Assembly: GCA_934661375.1 (NCBI GenBank)
Contig: CAKUJH010000002.1
Location: 100,447-164,446, forward strand
Reading direction: 5' to 3'
Length of the DNA stretch: 64,000 nucleotides
From: an uncultured Victivallales bacterium
GTDB lineage: Bacteria; Verrucomicrobiota; Lentisphaeria; Victivallales; UBA1829
The position numbers were made by a program, and so were the translations under genes. Under the pieces are notes generated by a model. The model saw nothing but the letters and a program-made list of their open reading frames with translations, did not search any database and was not told the DNA's origin. Shown piece after piece: positions 1-7,721 of this stretch. How positions within the stretch are numbered: the first letter of the stretch is position 1; each line of letters starts with the position of its first letter.

Positions 1-243
1 ATGAACGGAAACACAGAGAAACAGGAAAGACGTTACTCCCGCAAAAACCGTTGACAGGGAATCCGCCTGAATCCACTCCGGAAAAACGGGGGCGGAATAC
101 CCCGCCGCCAGCAGGATGAACAACAGAAAATGCAGCACCCCCAGAGTCAGAAGCAGAAGCCGCACCGGTTTCGGACGGTTTCCCAGAAAATAAATCACGC
201 CGGCAAACAGAACCGGCAATCCGATCAGAATCAGTTCCAGCAT
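1..243 (-). CDS. hyfF: Hydrogenase-4 component F-like membrane subunit, N-terminal part (runs off window)
   Basis: Only the first 81 codons are present. The ATG at 243 follows a GGAG ribosome site and lies 2 nt after the hyfE stop. The translation starts MLELILIGLPVLFAGVIYFL and is almost entirely hydrophobic, with two to three membrane segments and a DSLSTVF stretch of the kind found near the N-terminus of NuoN/HyfF-type proton-channel subunits. In Hyf/Hyc hydrogenases this subunit belongs to the membrane arm that couples electron transfer to ion movement. The assignment leans on gene order (hyfB-hyfC-hyfE-hyfF), because the diagnostic transporter domain is outside the window. Confidence 0.6.
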   Translation of the reverse strand, partial: MLELILIGLPVLFAGVIYFLGNRPKPVRLLLLTLGVLHFLLFILLAAGYSAPVFPEWIQADSLSTVFAGVTSFLFLCVSVH

Positions 244-245
244 GT

Positions 246-929
246 TCAGACTCCTTTTTCCGCAGGTTCTGCAGGAATTTCCACCCCGTCGCTCAGATGA
301 TTCAGACGGTCGGCATCAATATGTTCAAACTCATGATTGATCCGCAGAACCGCAATGCCCATGATGAAGACCAGGGCAAAAACGTCCAGCAGAATTCCCA
401 GTTCCACCACCAGACCGAATTCCAGCATCAGCCCTGCCCCGAACAGGGAAATGCCGTTTTCAAAAGTAAGGAACCCGATGGTCTGTGTGATTGCCTTGCG
501 CCGTGCCATGACAATGAACAGTCCGGTCAGCATCGTTGAGAAAGCAATCGGCATGACCAGCTGCACCCCTTCCCCCTGCAGCGGCAGTTTCGTGCCGACC
601 CAGAACGACAGCCCCAGCAGAGCCAGCACGATCAGCAGAGAAGAAGAATAGCCGATCAGCGGTTCCAGTTCCCGCCGCACATTCGCTTTCCGCATGGCAA
701 CAGTCAGCAGATACGGCAGTGCGGCGCCTTTGATGCCGATATTCACCAGCATTACCGCCAGTGTCTTCCAGCTCATGGCATCCGGATATGCCGTCAGCAG
801 CGGCAGTATGCCCAGCAGAATCCCCTGCACTGCCATCAGCCGGATGCAATGCAGCAGACGGCTCGACGCCGCCAGCATCAGCCCCGTCAGCAGAAAAACC
901 GCAAGAAGAGCTTCAATCCACGTATTCAT
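246..929 (-). CDS. hyfE: Hydrogenase-4 component E (HyfE)
   Basis: This 227-residue integral membrane protein has about six hydrophobic segments. It carries the motif TQTIGFLTFENGISLFG, typical of HyfE, which is related to the NuoK-like part of complex I. It begins MNTWIEALLAVFLL after a GGAGG ribosome site in the 16-nt gap below hyfC. HyfE is a membrane-arm subunit of group-4 [NiFe] hydrogenases and formate hydrogenlyase-like complexes. A hyfD gene, which sits between hyfC and hyfE in Escherichia coli, is absent here, so the arm has the reduced B-C-E-F layout seen in many anaerobes. Confidence 0.85.
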   Translation of the reverse strand: MNTWIEALLAVFLLTGLMLAASSRLLHCIRLMAVQGILLGILPLLTAYPDAMSWKTLAVMLVNIGIKGAALPYLLTVAMRKANVRRELEPLIGYSSSLLIVLALLGLSFWVGTKLPLQGEGVQLVMPIAFSTMLTGLFIVMARRKAITQTIGFLTFENGISLFGAGLMLEFGLVVELGILLDVFALVFIMGIAVLRINHEFEHIDADRLNHLSDGVEIPAEPAEKGV

Positions 930-945
930 GATTCAACCAACCTCC

Positions 946-1881
946 TCACTCAAAGAAAATCCAGAAAAACACGCCCAGCAGAGCCATTCCCAGCCCGCCC
1001 ATCAGCAACTGCGGAACTTTCAGAAAACGGTAACGCGCCATGCTGGATTCCAGCGCACCCAGCAGAACACCGGTCAGCAGCACTCCCATGAAAAATACCA
1101 GCGGCGTCAGATTCCATTCCGTCCCGCCGCAGGGAATCCGCAGAGAAACCGGAATCAGGATCATCACCAGAAACGAGGCAAACATCCAGAGTTTCAGCGC
1201 CGCTCCATACAGAATCAGCGCCAGATCCGGTCCGGCATAATCCAGAATCATGGCTTCATGAATCATGGTCAGTTCCAGATGCGTTTCCGGGTCATCCACC
1301 GGCACCCGGCTGTTCTCCGCCAGCAGGACCACAAAAAATGCCGCCGCGGTCAACAGACGGGATACGATATGTGAACCAGATGCGGCAAAGTTGAAGAAGC
1401 GCAGCCCTTCCCCGGCATTCATTGCCAGAAACAGAAAGCAGATGACGCCGAACAGTGCGGCTTCCGCCAGGGCGGAAAACTGAACTTCCCGGCTGGCGCC
1501 CATGCCCTCAAAACTGGAACCGGTGTCCAGTGCCGCCAGAACGGTCATCATGCGCGCTGTCCCCAGCAGATAAAAGAAAACAATCACATCGCCCGGAAAC
1601 ATCAGCGGCGAAAAGAAACGTCCGTAGGGCAGCAGCAGCGATGCCGCCAGCAGCAGCGCCAGTGAAGCGCACGGTGCCAACGCCAGCACACCGCCCGACA
1701 CATTGCTGAATACTCCGCCTTTTTTCAGCAGTTTCCACAAATCGAAATACAGCTGAAAAACCGATGCCCCATGCCGTCCGGCAAAAAATGCCTTGGTTTT
1801 GTTGATGATTCCCGGCAGCAGCGGAGCCAGCACCAGCGACGCCAGCCAGCAGACTCCCCATTTCAATACAGTCATATCCAT
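946..1881 (-). CDS. hyfC: Hydrogenase-4 component C, NuoH/HycD-like membrane subunit
   Basis: This 311-residue membrane protein contains QLYFDLWKLLKKG near residue 45 and a later ENSRVPVDDPETHLELTMIH segment. These are hallmarks of the NuoH/HycD/HyfC family, which forms the junction between the hydrophilic hydrogenase module and the membrane arm. The acidic residues in the VDDPETHLELT loop match the quinone/proton-channel loop of complex I. The gene follows hyfB by 7 nt. ATG 1881 is listed, but ATG 1875 (two codons in) is better spaced from GGAAG, so either could be the true start. No catalytic hydrogenase subunit lies in the window; it should be to the left. Confidence 0.85.
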   Translation of the reverse strand: MDMTVLKWGVCWLASLVLAPLLPGIINKTKAFFAGRHGASVFQLYFDLWKLLKKGGVFSNVSGGVLALAPCASLALLLAASLLLPYGRFFSPLMFPGDVIVFFYLLGTARMMTVLAALDTGSSFEGMGASREVQFSALAEAALFGVICFLFLAMNAGEGLRFFNFAASGSHIVSRLLTAAAFFVVLLAENSRVPVDDPETHLELTMIHEAMILDYAGPDLALILYGAALKLWMFASFLVMILIPVSLRIPCGGTEWNLTPLVFFMGVLLTGVLLGALESSMARYRFLKVPQLLMGGLGMALLGVFFWIFFE

Positions 1882-1888
1882 TCTTCCA

Positions 1889-3826
1889 TCACCTTCCCAT
1901 CAGCAGTGTGCCGCTCCACGGGAGAATCAATCCCCAGACCAGCATTGCAATCAGTGTTGCAGTCGCAATCAATATATACAGATGCAGATAACCGGACTGC
2001 AGAAAATGCACCCGTTCCGCCAGACGTCCTATCCGGTTGAAGAGACCTTCCCAGAAACCGGCAAGACCCGGATCCGGCGTGGCATCTTCATACGAGGATT
2101 TGCCGGGAAACTCCCCTTCCGGACGCTGGATTTTCCGGTCGGTCCGCAGCAGAAAACGGAAGAAATTCATCAGCGGCTGGGAAAACGCATCCGCGGTATA
2201 TTCCATGCGGGAATCCGGTGCGGCATAACCGCAGTCCCAGGTTCCGGTACGGCGGTTCTCGCGTCCGCGCGGCAGCAGACGGAAGCGGATCAGCATAAGA
2301 AGGGAAAACAGCATCAGCACCGAACCCGAAAGCAGTACAACCTGTTTCAGCAGAGAATCAAACGGAGCCAGCAGCTGCACGGTTTCCGCACAGTCGGGAA
2401 AACAGATCCGATTCAGGAAGGACATGGAGAAGGAAAGCAGCCACGGCGCCAGCATCACCGCCGCAAGACTGCCGGCAAACAGCAGTCCAATCGGCAGAAT
2501 CATGCACCACGGACGCTCCGTGGCGTTTTCCGCTTCCGGAGTCCGGGGCAAGCCGAGAAATGTTCCTCCCGATGCTTTGGCAAAAGCCGCCGAAGCCAGC
2601 CCGCCGGTCAGCGCCATGACAATCACGGCGGCAACCGAAACCGCCCGGAAAACCGGATTGCCCGACGCCATGAAAACGGCAGCCAGACCGCAGAAATACA
2701 GCAGAAACTCACTCAGAAACGCGTTGAACGGCGGCAGTCCGCTCAAACCAATCGAATTCAGCAGAAACAGGGAACCTGTCCACGGCATTTTCCGGAGCAG
2801 CCCGCCCATGCGGTTCATATCCAGCGTTCCAGCTGCCTGCTGTACCGAACCCGCACCCAGGAACAGACCGCCTTTCAGCAAGGCGTGATTGAGCATGTGA
2901 AAACCGGCTCCGCCGAAACCGAGAAACGCCAGCAGAATAGAAGCGGCACTGTTTCCGGCAAGGCCGTATCCCGCTCCCAGAAAACCGAATCCGAAACCGA
3001 TGGCAATGATGCCCATATTCTCAATGCTGGAATATGCCAGCAGACGTTTCAGATTGTTCTGCGGCAAAGCAAACAGAATTCCGCCCAGCGCCCCGGTCAT
3101 TCCCAGTGCCAGCAATGTATATCCGTATACAGGGAACAGCGCGGCGTCGGTTCCGATTCCCCAACGGAGGAGCCCCAGAAAACCCAGCTGAATCATGGCG
3201 CCGGACATCAGAGCCGACACCGGAGACGGCGCCGCCGGATGTGCTTCCGGCAGCCAGATATGCAGCAGCGGAAAGCCGATTTTCAGACCGAATCCCAGTA
3301 CAGCCAGCACAAACGCCGTCAAAGCCCCCAGATTGCCGAACACCATCAGCAGCATCAGGAACATGGCTCCGCCCTGACATGCCAGCAGGTAAATCCAGCC
3401 AGCCCGCACCGATTTCACCGAACGGTAATCAAATACCGTAAGGAAAAAACTTGCCAGCCCCATGAATTCCCACATCACCAGAAACGCCAGTTTCTCATAA
3501 CAGAAAGTTACGCCCAGCATTGCCGCCGCAGTCAGGTTGAAGAAAAACCAGTACAGTCCCGCGCGTTCTTCGCCGTGTCCGCGCAAATACCCCAGCGAAT
3601 GGATTCCCCCGGCGGCACTCAGGATCAGAATCGGCAGCTGGAAGAAGAAATCCATGGAGCTGCCGAATCCGGCACAGACCGGCACTGCCGCCAGCACCGC
3701 GCCGATCAGCAGAAGCAGACAGGCTCCCCTTCCCGCAATCCGCGGTTTCCTCGAAAAGACCAAAGCAAATATGCTTCCCGACGCCATCGCCGCCATAGCG
3801 GCATGATACAGAATATTTTCCGTCAC
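1889..3826 (-). CDS. hyfB: Hydrogenase-4 component B, proton-translocating antiporter-like subunit
   Basis: This 645-residue polytopic protein has the proton-pumping NADH-dehydrogenase fold (NuoL/M/N, HyfB/HycC). Visible motifs include FLVMWEFMGLASFFL, KIGFPLLHIWLPEAHPAAPS (the conserved lysine and histidine region), and RLLAYSSIENMG. The C-terminal region has further helices and a soluble tail. The start is GTG at 3826 behind GGAGAG. This is the first gene of the hyf-type operon, with a promoter candidate 42 nt upstream. It would form the largest ion-translocating subunit of the membrane-bound hydrogenase. Confidence 0.85.
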   Translation of the reverse strand: MTENILYHAAMAAMASGSIFALVFSRKPRIAGRGACLLLLIGAVLAAVPVCAGFGSSMDFFFQLPILILSAAGGIHSLGYLRGHGEERAGLYWFFFNLTAAAMLGVTFCYEKLAFLVMWEFMGLASFFLTVFDYRSVKSVRAGWIYLLACQGGAMFLMLLMVFGNLGALTAFVLAVLGFGLKIGFPLLHIWLPEAHPAAPSPVSALMSGAMIQLGFLGLLRWGIGTDAALFPVYGYTLLALGMTGALGGILFALPQNNLKRLLAYSSIENMGIIAIGFGFGFLGAGYGLAGNSAASILLAFLGFGGAGFHMLNHALLKGGLFLGAGSVQQAAGTLDMNRMGGLLRKMPWTGSLFLLNSIGLSGLPPFNAFLSEFLLYFCGLAAVFMASGNPVFRAVSVAAVIVMALTGGLASAAFAKASGGTFLGLPRTPEAENATERPWCMILPIGLLFAGSLAAVMLAPWLLSFSMSFLNRICFPDCAETVQLLAPFDSLLKQVVLLSGSVLMLFSLLMLIRFRLLPRGRENRRTGTWDCGYAAPDSRMEYTADAFSQPLMNFFRFLLRTDRKIQRPEGEFPGKSSYEDATPDPGLAGFWEGLFNRIGRLAERVHFLQSGYLHLYILIATATLIAMLVWGLILPWSGTLLMGR

Positions 3827-3867
3827 TTCAGCTTCTCTCCTGTGTTATGGAAAAAAATGAAGCAATA

Positions 3868-3895
3868 AATATACACCGGAAAGTGTTTTTTTCAA
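3868..3895 (-). promoter_or_regulatory. Candidate promoter of the hyf-type operon
   Basis: On the minus strand TTGAAA (3895-3890) is separated by 16 bp from TATATT (3873-3868), about 40 nt upstream of the hyfB GTG. The call rests on consensus similarity only. Confidence 0.4.
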
Positions 3896-3911
3896 TATCC
3901 GGGGCATTTTT

Positions 3912-4358
3912 TCAACGGAAAAGATTGATTCTGCCGGAGGACGGCTGCGTTCCGGCGGATGTGCGGCTGCCGAAATAACCGGGCCAATGCCGGATGGCGT
4001 ACAGTTTCTTTTTCACAAAAAGAATTTCAATGTAATCAAAGCGGAACGGAACTGCCGGGTTCCCGATTTCCTGCAGATAAGTAAACGCCGCACGGTAGAT
4101 GCGGCGTTTCTGTTCCGGACGTATCAGATTATGAATCCGGGACAATTTTTCCGGGGAGACCGCCCGCCGTGTTTTCACTTCGGCAAAAATCAGGCTCAGT
4201 CCATCCCGGACAATCAGATCAATTTCGCCCCGCGAAGTCCGGCAGTCGCGCATCAGAATGTCGCATCCGGCATTCCGGAACATACGGGCGGCAATCTTTT
4301 CGCCCGTTCTGCCCAGCTGGAGATGCTTCGCCCTGGCTTTGCCGAACCACGCGGACAA
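3912..4358 (-). CDS. yraN: UPF0102 family protein YraN (endonuclease-like fold)
   Basis: This 148-residue protein opens with a family-typical GRTGEKIAARMFRNAGCDIL segment. It has the nuclease-like signature SRGEIDLIV (Glu-x-Asp) followed by FAEVKTRR, the PD-(D/E)xK-like core of UPF0102. It uses a TTG start at 4358, supported by GGAGG inside the end of the upstream gene, from which it is separated by only 3 nt. The cellular role of YraN is not firmly established. Its C-terminal 25 residues are outside the conserved core. Confidence 0.85.
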   Translation of the reverse strand: MSAWFGKARAKHLQLGRTGEKIAARMFRNAGCDILMRDCRTSRGEIDLIVRDGLSLIFAEVKTRRAVSPEKLSRIHNLIRPEQKRRIYRAAFTYLQEIGNPAVPFRFDYIEILFVKKKLYAIRHWPGYFGSRTSAGTQPSSGRINLFR

Positions 4359-4361
4359 CGA

Positions 4362-4691
4362 TCAGTCCTCCGGCTCCGCCGGCACTTCAAAAAGCGCCCA
4401 GACCCGGTCCCCCGCGCGGAAAGAGGAACGCAGAGAAAATCCGCGTTCGTACCGCTGCGTGATTTCCGAAGAAATTTCATCCGGTCCGGGACCGCGGAAC
4501 GGCGCAAGCACCAGTCTGGAATCCTGACGGACAGACGTTTCCTCGAAAGAGACGATCAGCACATCCCGCAGACCGCAAGCCCCCGCCAGCCGCATTTTAC
4601 GGTGGCGGTGCAGACACTCGGTCAGCATCTCGCTGATTTCTTCCGGATCAAACAGAATGTCGTCTATCGCGACTCTTACAATCTTATTCAT
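4362..4691 (-). CDS. Small conserved-looking protein of unknown function
   Basis: This 109-residue soluble protein has no signal peptide or membrane segment. I do not recognise the family. Its ATG overlaps the end of the pyrophosphorylase gene by 8 nt, and its own stop lies 3 nt before the yraN start, so the three genes look translationally coupled. It begins MNKIVRVAIDDILFDPEEIS and contains an amphipathic, charged central part. Position and coupling argue that it is a real gene. Confidence 0.65.
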   Translation of the reverse strand: MNKIVRVAIDDILFDPEEISEMLTECLHRHRKMRLAGACGLRDVLIVSFEETSVRQDSRLVLAPFRGPGPDEISSEITQRYERGFSLRSSFRAGDRVWALFEVPAEPED

Positions 4692-6093
4692 AATACACCT
4701 TGGCGCCGGCTTCCGGAGCTTTGCGGGATTTCAGGCGTTCCGCGGCATCCTGATCATCGCAGACCAGACGCGGAGAAATCTCGACCAGACAATCCGGCGT
4801 GCCGTCGGCTTTGCGCGGAACAGCAATTCCGGCAAGTTCCAGACGCCGTGCATCCCGGACACACATCATTTCCCGGCAGGATTCCGCCGAATCAACGCCT
4901 GTCTGGTTTTTGGTCGGGGCAAAATGTTCCGCGCGGCAGCCTTCCAGAATCATGGTCTTGTCCGCCAGCGGCAGCGCATCGAAAATGAACGATTCCAGTT
5001 TGACCGCATTCGGTTCCGCCGGCTTGACCGTTTCGCCCTGTTCATTCAGATACGGCACTTTCTTGTCCGCGCGGTGCCACGGCAGATTAAGCCGTCCGTC
5101 CGCAGTCAGTTCCTCCACGAAATCGCGGCTGATGACATGGATTGCCGGGCTGCCTGCCAGAAACGCCAGCGTGCCGTCGGCGTTCTTGCGTTCCGCCAGT
5201 TCGTTCGGCATGTCGCTGTATTCAATGATATGAAGACGTCCGCCGGACACGCAGAAATTGCCGAGTTTTTCATACGGATTGGTTTTCGGCAGCATCCGTG
5301 CGCTCATGCGGGAACCTTCCAGACAATGCAGTCCGAGGAACAGCACATCCGCCAGCGGAACCAGCGGGTTATCCACCTGGAAATAGGAAATGTATTCCAC
5401 GCCTTCGCGCTTCATTTCATCCAGTGCGCCGGATTTCTTGAGCGCAAGCAAGGTGCCGCCATGTCCGTTAGGGGACAGTGCCAGAGAATCTTTCGCGCCC
5501 AGCAGAAGCTGTCCGTCATACGCGACTGCCGGCATCGTTCCCTGGGTGAAGAAACGGACGGATTCCGGTTTGAGACCGAAATAATTGTGATCTGCGAAGA
5601 ATTTCCGGGTCGAACCGTCATTCAGTTCGCTGGTCATGACATACCACGGAATCGGATGACCGTATTTTTCCGCCACTCTGTCGATTTCCTCGCCGAAATA
5701 CTGGAACAGGGTTTTGCCCGTAACCGGACAGATCGGATAAGTGCCTTTCGGACCGTCAAAACCGAGCCGGGTTCCCTGTCCGCCGGCAACCACCAGCATG
5801 GCGACTTTTCCCGAAGCCAGCAGTTCGCGGCCTTTGGCTTCCGCCTTCGCATAATATTCCGCCTGGGAAGCATTTTCCGGTTTCATGCGGAAAAACGGCG
5901 CAGGAGCCAGGTCTGCGGGAATTTTGGTTTCAGGTTTGCGGAGAACATATTCCTTGATCAGACGATCCAGTTCATCGAAGTCAATGTCTGCCAGCTGTTT
6001 TTCCAGTTTTGCGCGTGATTCGCCGGACAGTTTGTCATACGCTTCAGCCAGACGTTCCTGATGATGGGATTTCAATATTTCGCTCCAGTTCAT
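4684..6093 (-). CDS. UDP-N-acetylhexosamine pyrophosphorylase-like (UAP1/UDPGP family)
   Basis: The 469-residue protein carries the nucleotidyltransferase signature VVAGGQGTRLGFDGPKG at about residue 108 and the family motifs SPNGHGGTLLAL and YFQVDNPLVPLADV. This is the eukaryotic-type UAP1/UDP-sugar pyrophosphorylase family rather than GlmU. The expected reaction is sugar-1-phosphate plus UTP giving UDP-sugar and pyrophosphate; the sugar specificity (GlcNAc, GalNAc or glucose) cannot be told by eye. ATG 6093 was chosen because a GAAGGAG site precedes it and the longer frame upstream has no family similarity. It heads a coupled group with the 109-residue protein and yraN. Confidence 0.85.
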   Translation of the reverse strand: MNWSEILKSHHQERLAEAYDKLSGESRAKLEKQLADIDFDELDRLIKEYVLRKPETKIPADLAPAPFFRMKPENASQAEYYAKAEAKGRELLASGKVAMLVVAGGQGTRLGFDGPKGTYPICPVTGKTLFQYFGEEIDRVAEKYGHPIPWYVMTSELNDGSTRKFFADHNYFGLKPESVRFFTQGTMPAVAYDGQLLLGAKDSLALSPNGHGGTLLALKKSGALDEMKREGVEYISYFQVDNPLVPLADVLFLGLHCLEGSRMSARMLPKTNPYEKLGNFCVSGGRLHIIEYSDMPNELAERKNADGTLAFLAGSPAIHVISRDFVEELTADGRLNLPWHRADKKVPYLNEQGETVKPAEPNAVKLESFIFDALPLADKTMILEGCRAEHFAPTKNQTGVDSAESCREMMCVRDARRLELAGIAVPRKADGTPDCLVEISPRLVCDDQDAAERLKSRKAPEAGAKVYYE

Positions 6094-6135
6094 GATAACC
6101 AAATGCTCCTTCGTTATGGTTGACCTATGAACAGT

Positions 6136-6163
6136 AATATAACACGTTTTCCGCACGGAGCAA
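6136..6163 (-). promoter_or_regulatory. Candidate promoter of the UDP-sugar pyrophosphorylase gene
   Basis: TTGCTC (6163-6158), a 16-bp spacer, then TATATT (6141-6136) preceded by TGT (extended -10), about 40 nt before the chosen ATG at 6093. This supports the shorter start, because the longer frame would begin upstream of the -10. Confidence 0.5.
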
Positions 6164-6189
6164 ATGATTTTCCTTTTTTCTCCCACTAT

Positions 6190-7503
6190 TTATTTGCGGC
6201 AGATACAGACTTTCTGAATGCGCCGCCCGTCAACTTTTTCAAACTTCAGCATCAATCCGCAGTCCGGCAGCTCCAAAACTTCACCTTGTCCGGGAATCCG
6301 TTTCAATTTGTTGAAAAGAGCTCCGCCAAGCGTTCCATAATGATCGGGAAACGGCTCCAGGGACGTTTCCTGTTTCAACTCGTTCAGCTGAATCATCGGA
6401 TCAACCCGCCAGCAGTTTTTTCCGCATGATTCAACCATGAGTGATTTCTGCGGAACATCCAGCTCTTCGTGAACCGCGCCCAGCAGATCTTCAATAAAAT
6501 CAGAGAAAGTAACAATCCCGTTTGTTCCGCCGAATTCATCCAGAACCACAGCCAGCGCACGCTGTTTCAGACGCATAGTGCTGAACACCGTCTCGGCATG
6601 GGCGTTGCCCGGCACCAGCAGAACAGGACGAATAACGGACTGCAATGGTGGATATTTACCCGTCCGGCAGTAATGCGAAAAATATTCCCGTAAAAGAATA
6701 TATCCGGATATATCGTCCAGACTCCGCCTGTAAATCACCAGTCGGGACCGTCCGCAATTCAGAAGCTGCTGATGTATGCTCTCTGGCGAATCTGCTATAT
6801 TGATTCCCTCGATTGAAATCCTGTGCGTCATAATAGCAGACACCGGTTTATCCGTGAAGGCAAACACATTTTCAATGACTTCTTTTTCCGCCCGTTTCAC
6901 GGCTCCGGTTTCCGTTCCAAGGGAAACCATTGCCCGGATTTCATCTTCCGTGACAGCCGGTTCCCGTGTGTTGCGGCAGCCGGTAAGCCTCAGCACAAGA
7001 TTGACGGAAGAATCCAGCAGTTTGACAAAAGGAGCAGAAAGACGCGCCAATCCGTTGATCGGCAATGCCGCATTGTAAGAAAAAACTTCAGCATAAACGA
7101 TCCCCAGTTTTTTGGGAACAAGTTCCCCGAAAACAAGGGAAACATAAGAAAGAAGTACCGTTATCACAATGACCACAACCGTGTCCATGCGCTCATGGCT
7201 CAAAACTGTCAGACCAAGGGATTCCAGCCAGGTTGTAATTCTGTCGGAAAACGCTTCCGCAGCAAATGCGCTGGCAAGAAAACCCGCAAATGTAACGCCG
7301 ATCTGCACCGTTGCCAGGAAACGACCGGAATCGTCAAGCAGAGCTTTCAGGGCTGCCGCACGACGGGTCTTGCGTTTTGTCAGCATTTGAGTAGATGCCT
7401 GACTCAAAGAAATGATTGCAACTTCTGAAGCCGCAAAAAAAGCATTGAACAATATCAGAATTCCAAGAATTCCAAATTGCAGTAATATATTCTCCCCTCT
7501 CAA
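6190..7503 (-). CDS. CNNM/CorC-HlyC type membrane protein (DUF21, CBS pair, CorC_HlyC domain)
   Basis: The 437-residue protein has an N-terminal DUF21 membrane domain (about residues 1-190, with FNAFFAASEVAIISLS and LVFGELVPKKLG). A CBS-domain pair with SAIMTHR and VVLDEFGGTNGIVT follows, then a C-terminal CorC/HlyC domain. Relatives include CorC/CNNM-type transporters linked to magnesium or cobalt export; 'hemolysin' labels for the family are historical. The frame starts at TTG 7503 with GGAAAGG upstream; no ATG or GTG fits better. It has its own strong promoter. Confidence 0.8.
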   Translation of the reverse strand: MRGENILLQFGILGILILFNAFFAASEVAIISLSQASTQMLTKRKTRRAAALKALLDDSGRFLATVQIGVTFAGFLASAFAAEAFSDRITTWLESLGLTVLSHERMDTVVVIVITVLLSYVSLVFGELVPKKLGIVYAEVFSYNAALPINGLARLSAPFVKLLDSSVNLVLRLTGCRNTREPAVTEDEIRAMVSLGTETGAVKRAEKEVIENVFAFTDKPVSAIMTHRISIEGINIADSPESIHQQLLNCGRSRLVIYRRSLDDISGYILLREYFSHYCRTGKYPPLQSVIRPVLLVPGNAHAETVFSTMRLKQRALAVVLDEFGGTNGIVTFSDFIEDLLGAVHEELDVPQKSLMVESCGKNCWRVDPMIQLNELKQETSLEPFPDHYGTLGGALFNKLKRIPGQGEVLELPDCGLMLKFEKVDGRRIQKVCICRK

Positions 7504-7542
7504 AAAAAACGCCTTTCCATTATGATTGATTATTTACCTGTT

Positions 7543-7570
7543 AATATAGCACGTTTGCCATGTTTGTCAA
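7543..7570 (-). promoter_or_regulatory. Strong promoter for the CBS-domain membrane protein gene
   Basis: TTGACA (7570-7565), a 16-bp spacer, then TATATT (7548-7543) with TGC in front of it (extended -10). It sits 40 nt before the TTG start. Confidence 0.6.
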
Positions 7571-7652
7571 ATTTTCATACTCTGGTGTTCGTTTGCAGTC
7601 GATTTTTGCAGGAAAACGGCAAAAATTTTCTGAACTTTTATCCGGTTCAGAC

Positions 7653-7680
7653 TTTCAAAACGCAGGAAATGTGCTATTAT
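7653..7680 (+). promoter_or_regulatory. Candidate promoter of ftsK
   Basis: TTTCAA (7653-7658), a 16-bp spacer, then TATTAT (7675-7680) preceded by TGC (extended -10), 41 nt before the chosen ATG 7722. It is back to back with the minus-strand promoter at 7543-7570. Confidence 0.4.
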
Positions 7681-7721
7681 TACTGAATCTGCGGAAACAC
7701 TTGACGGAGCTTACAGAAAAA

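Noticed and set aside
1793..3868. Plus-strand 691-codon open frame opposite hyfB
   Set aside because: It is antisense to the clear HyfB protein, low in complexity (Gln/His/Arg-rich) and has no ribosome site.
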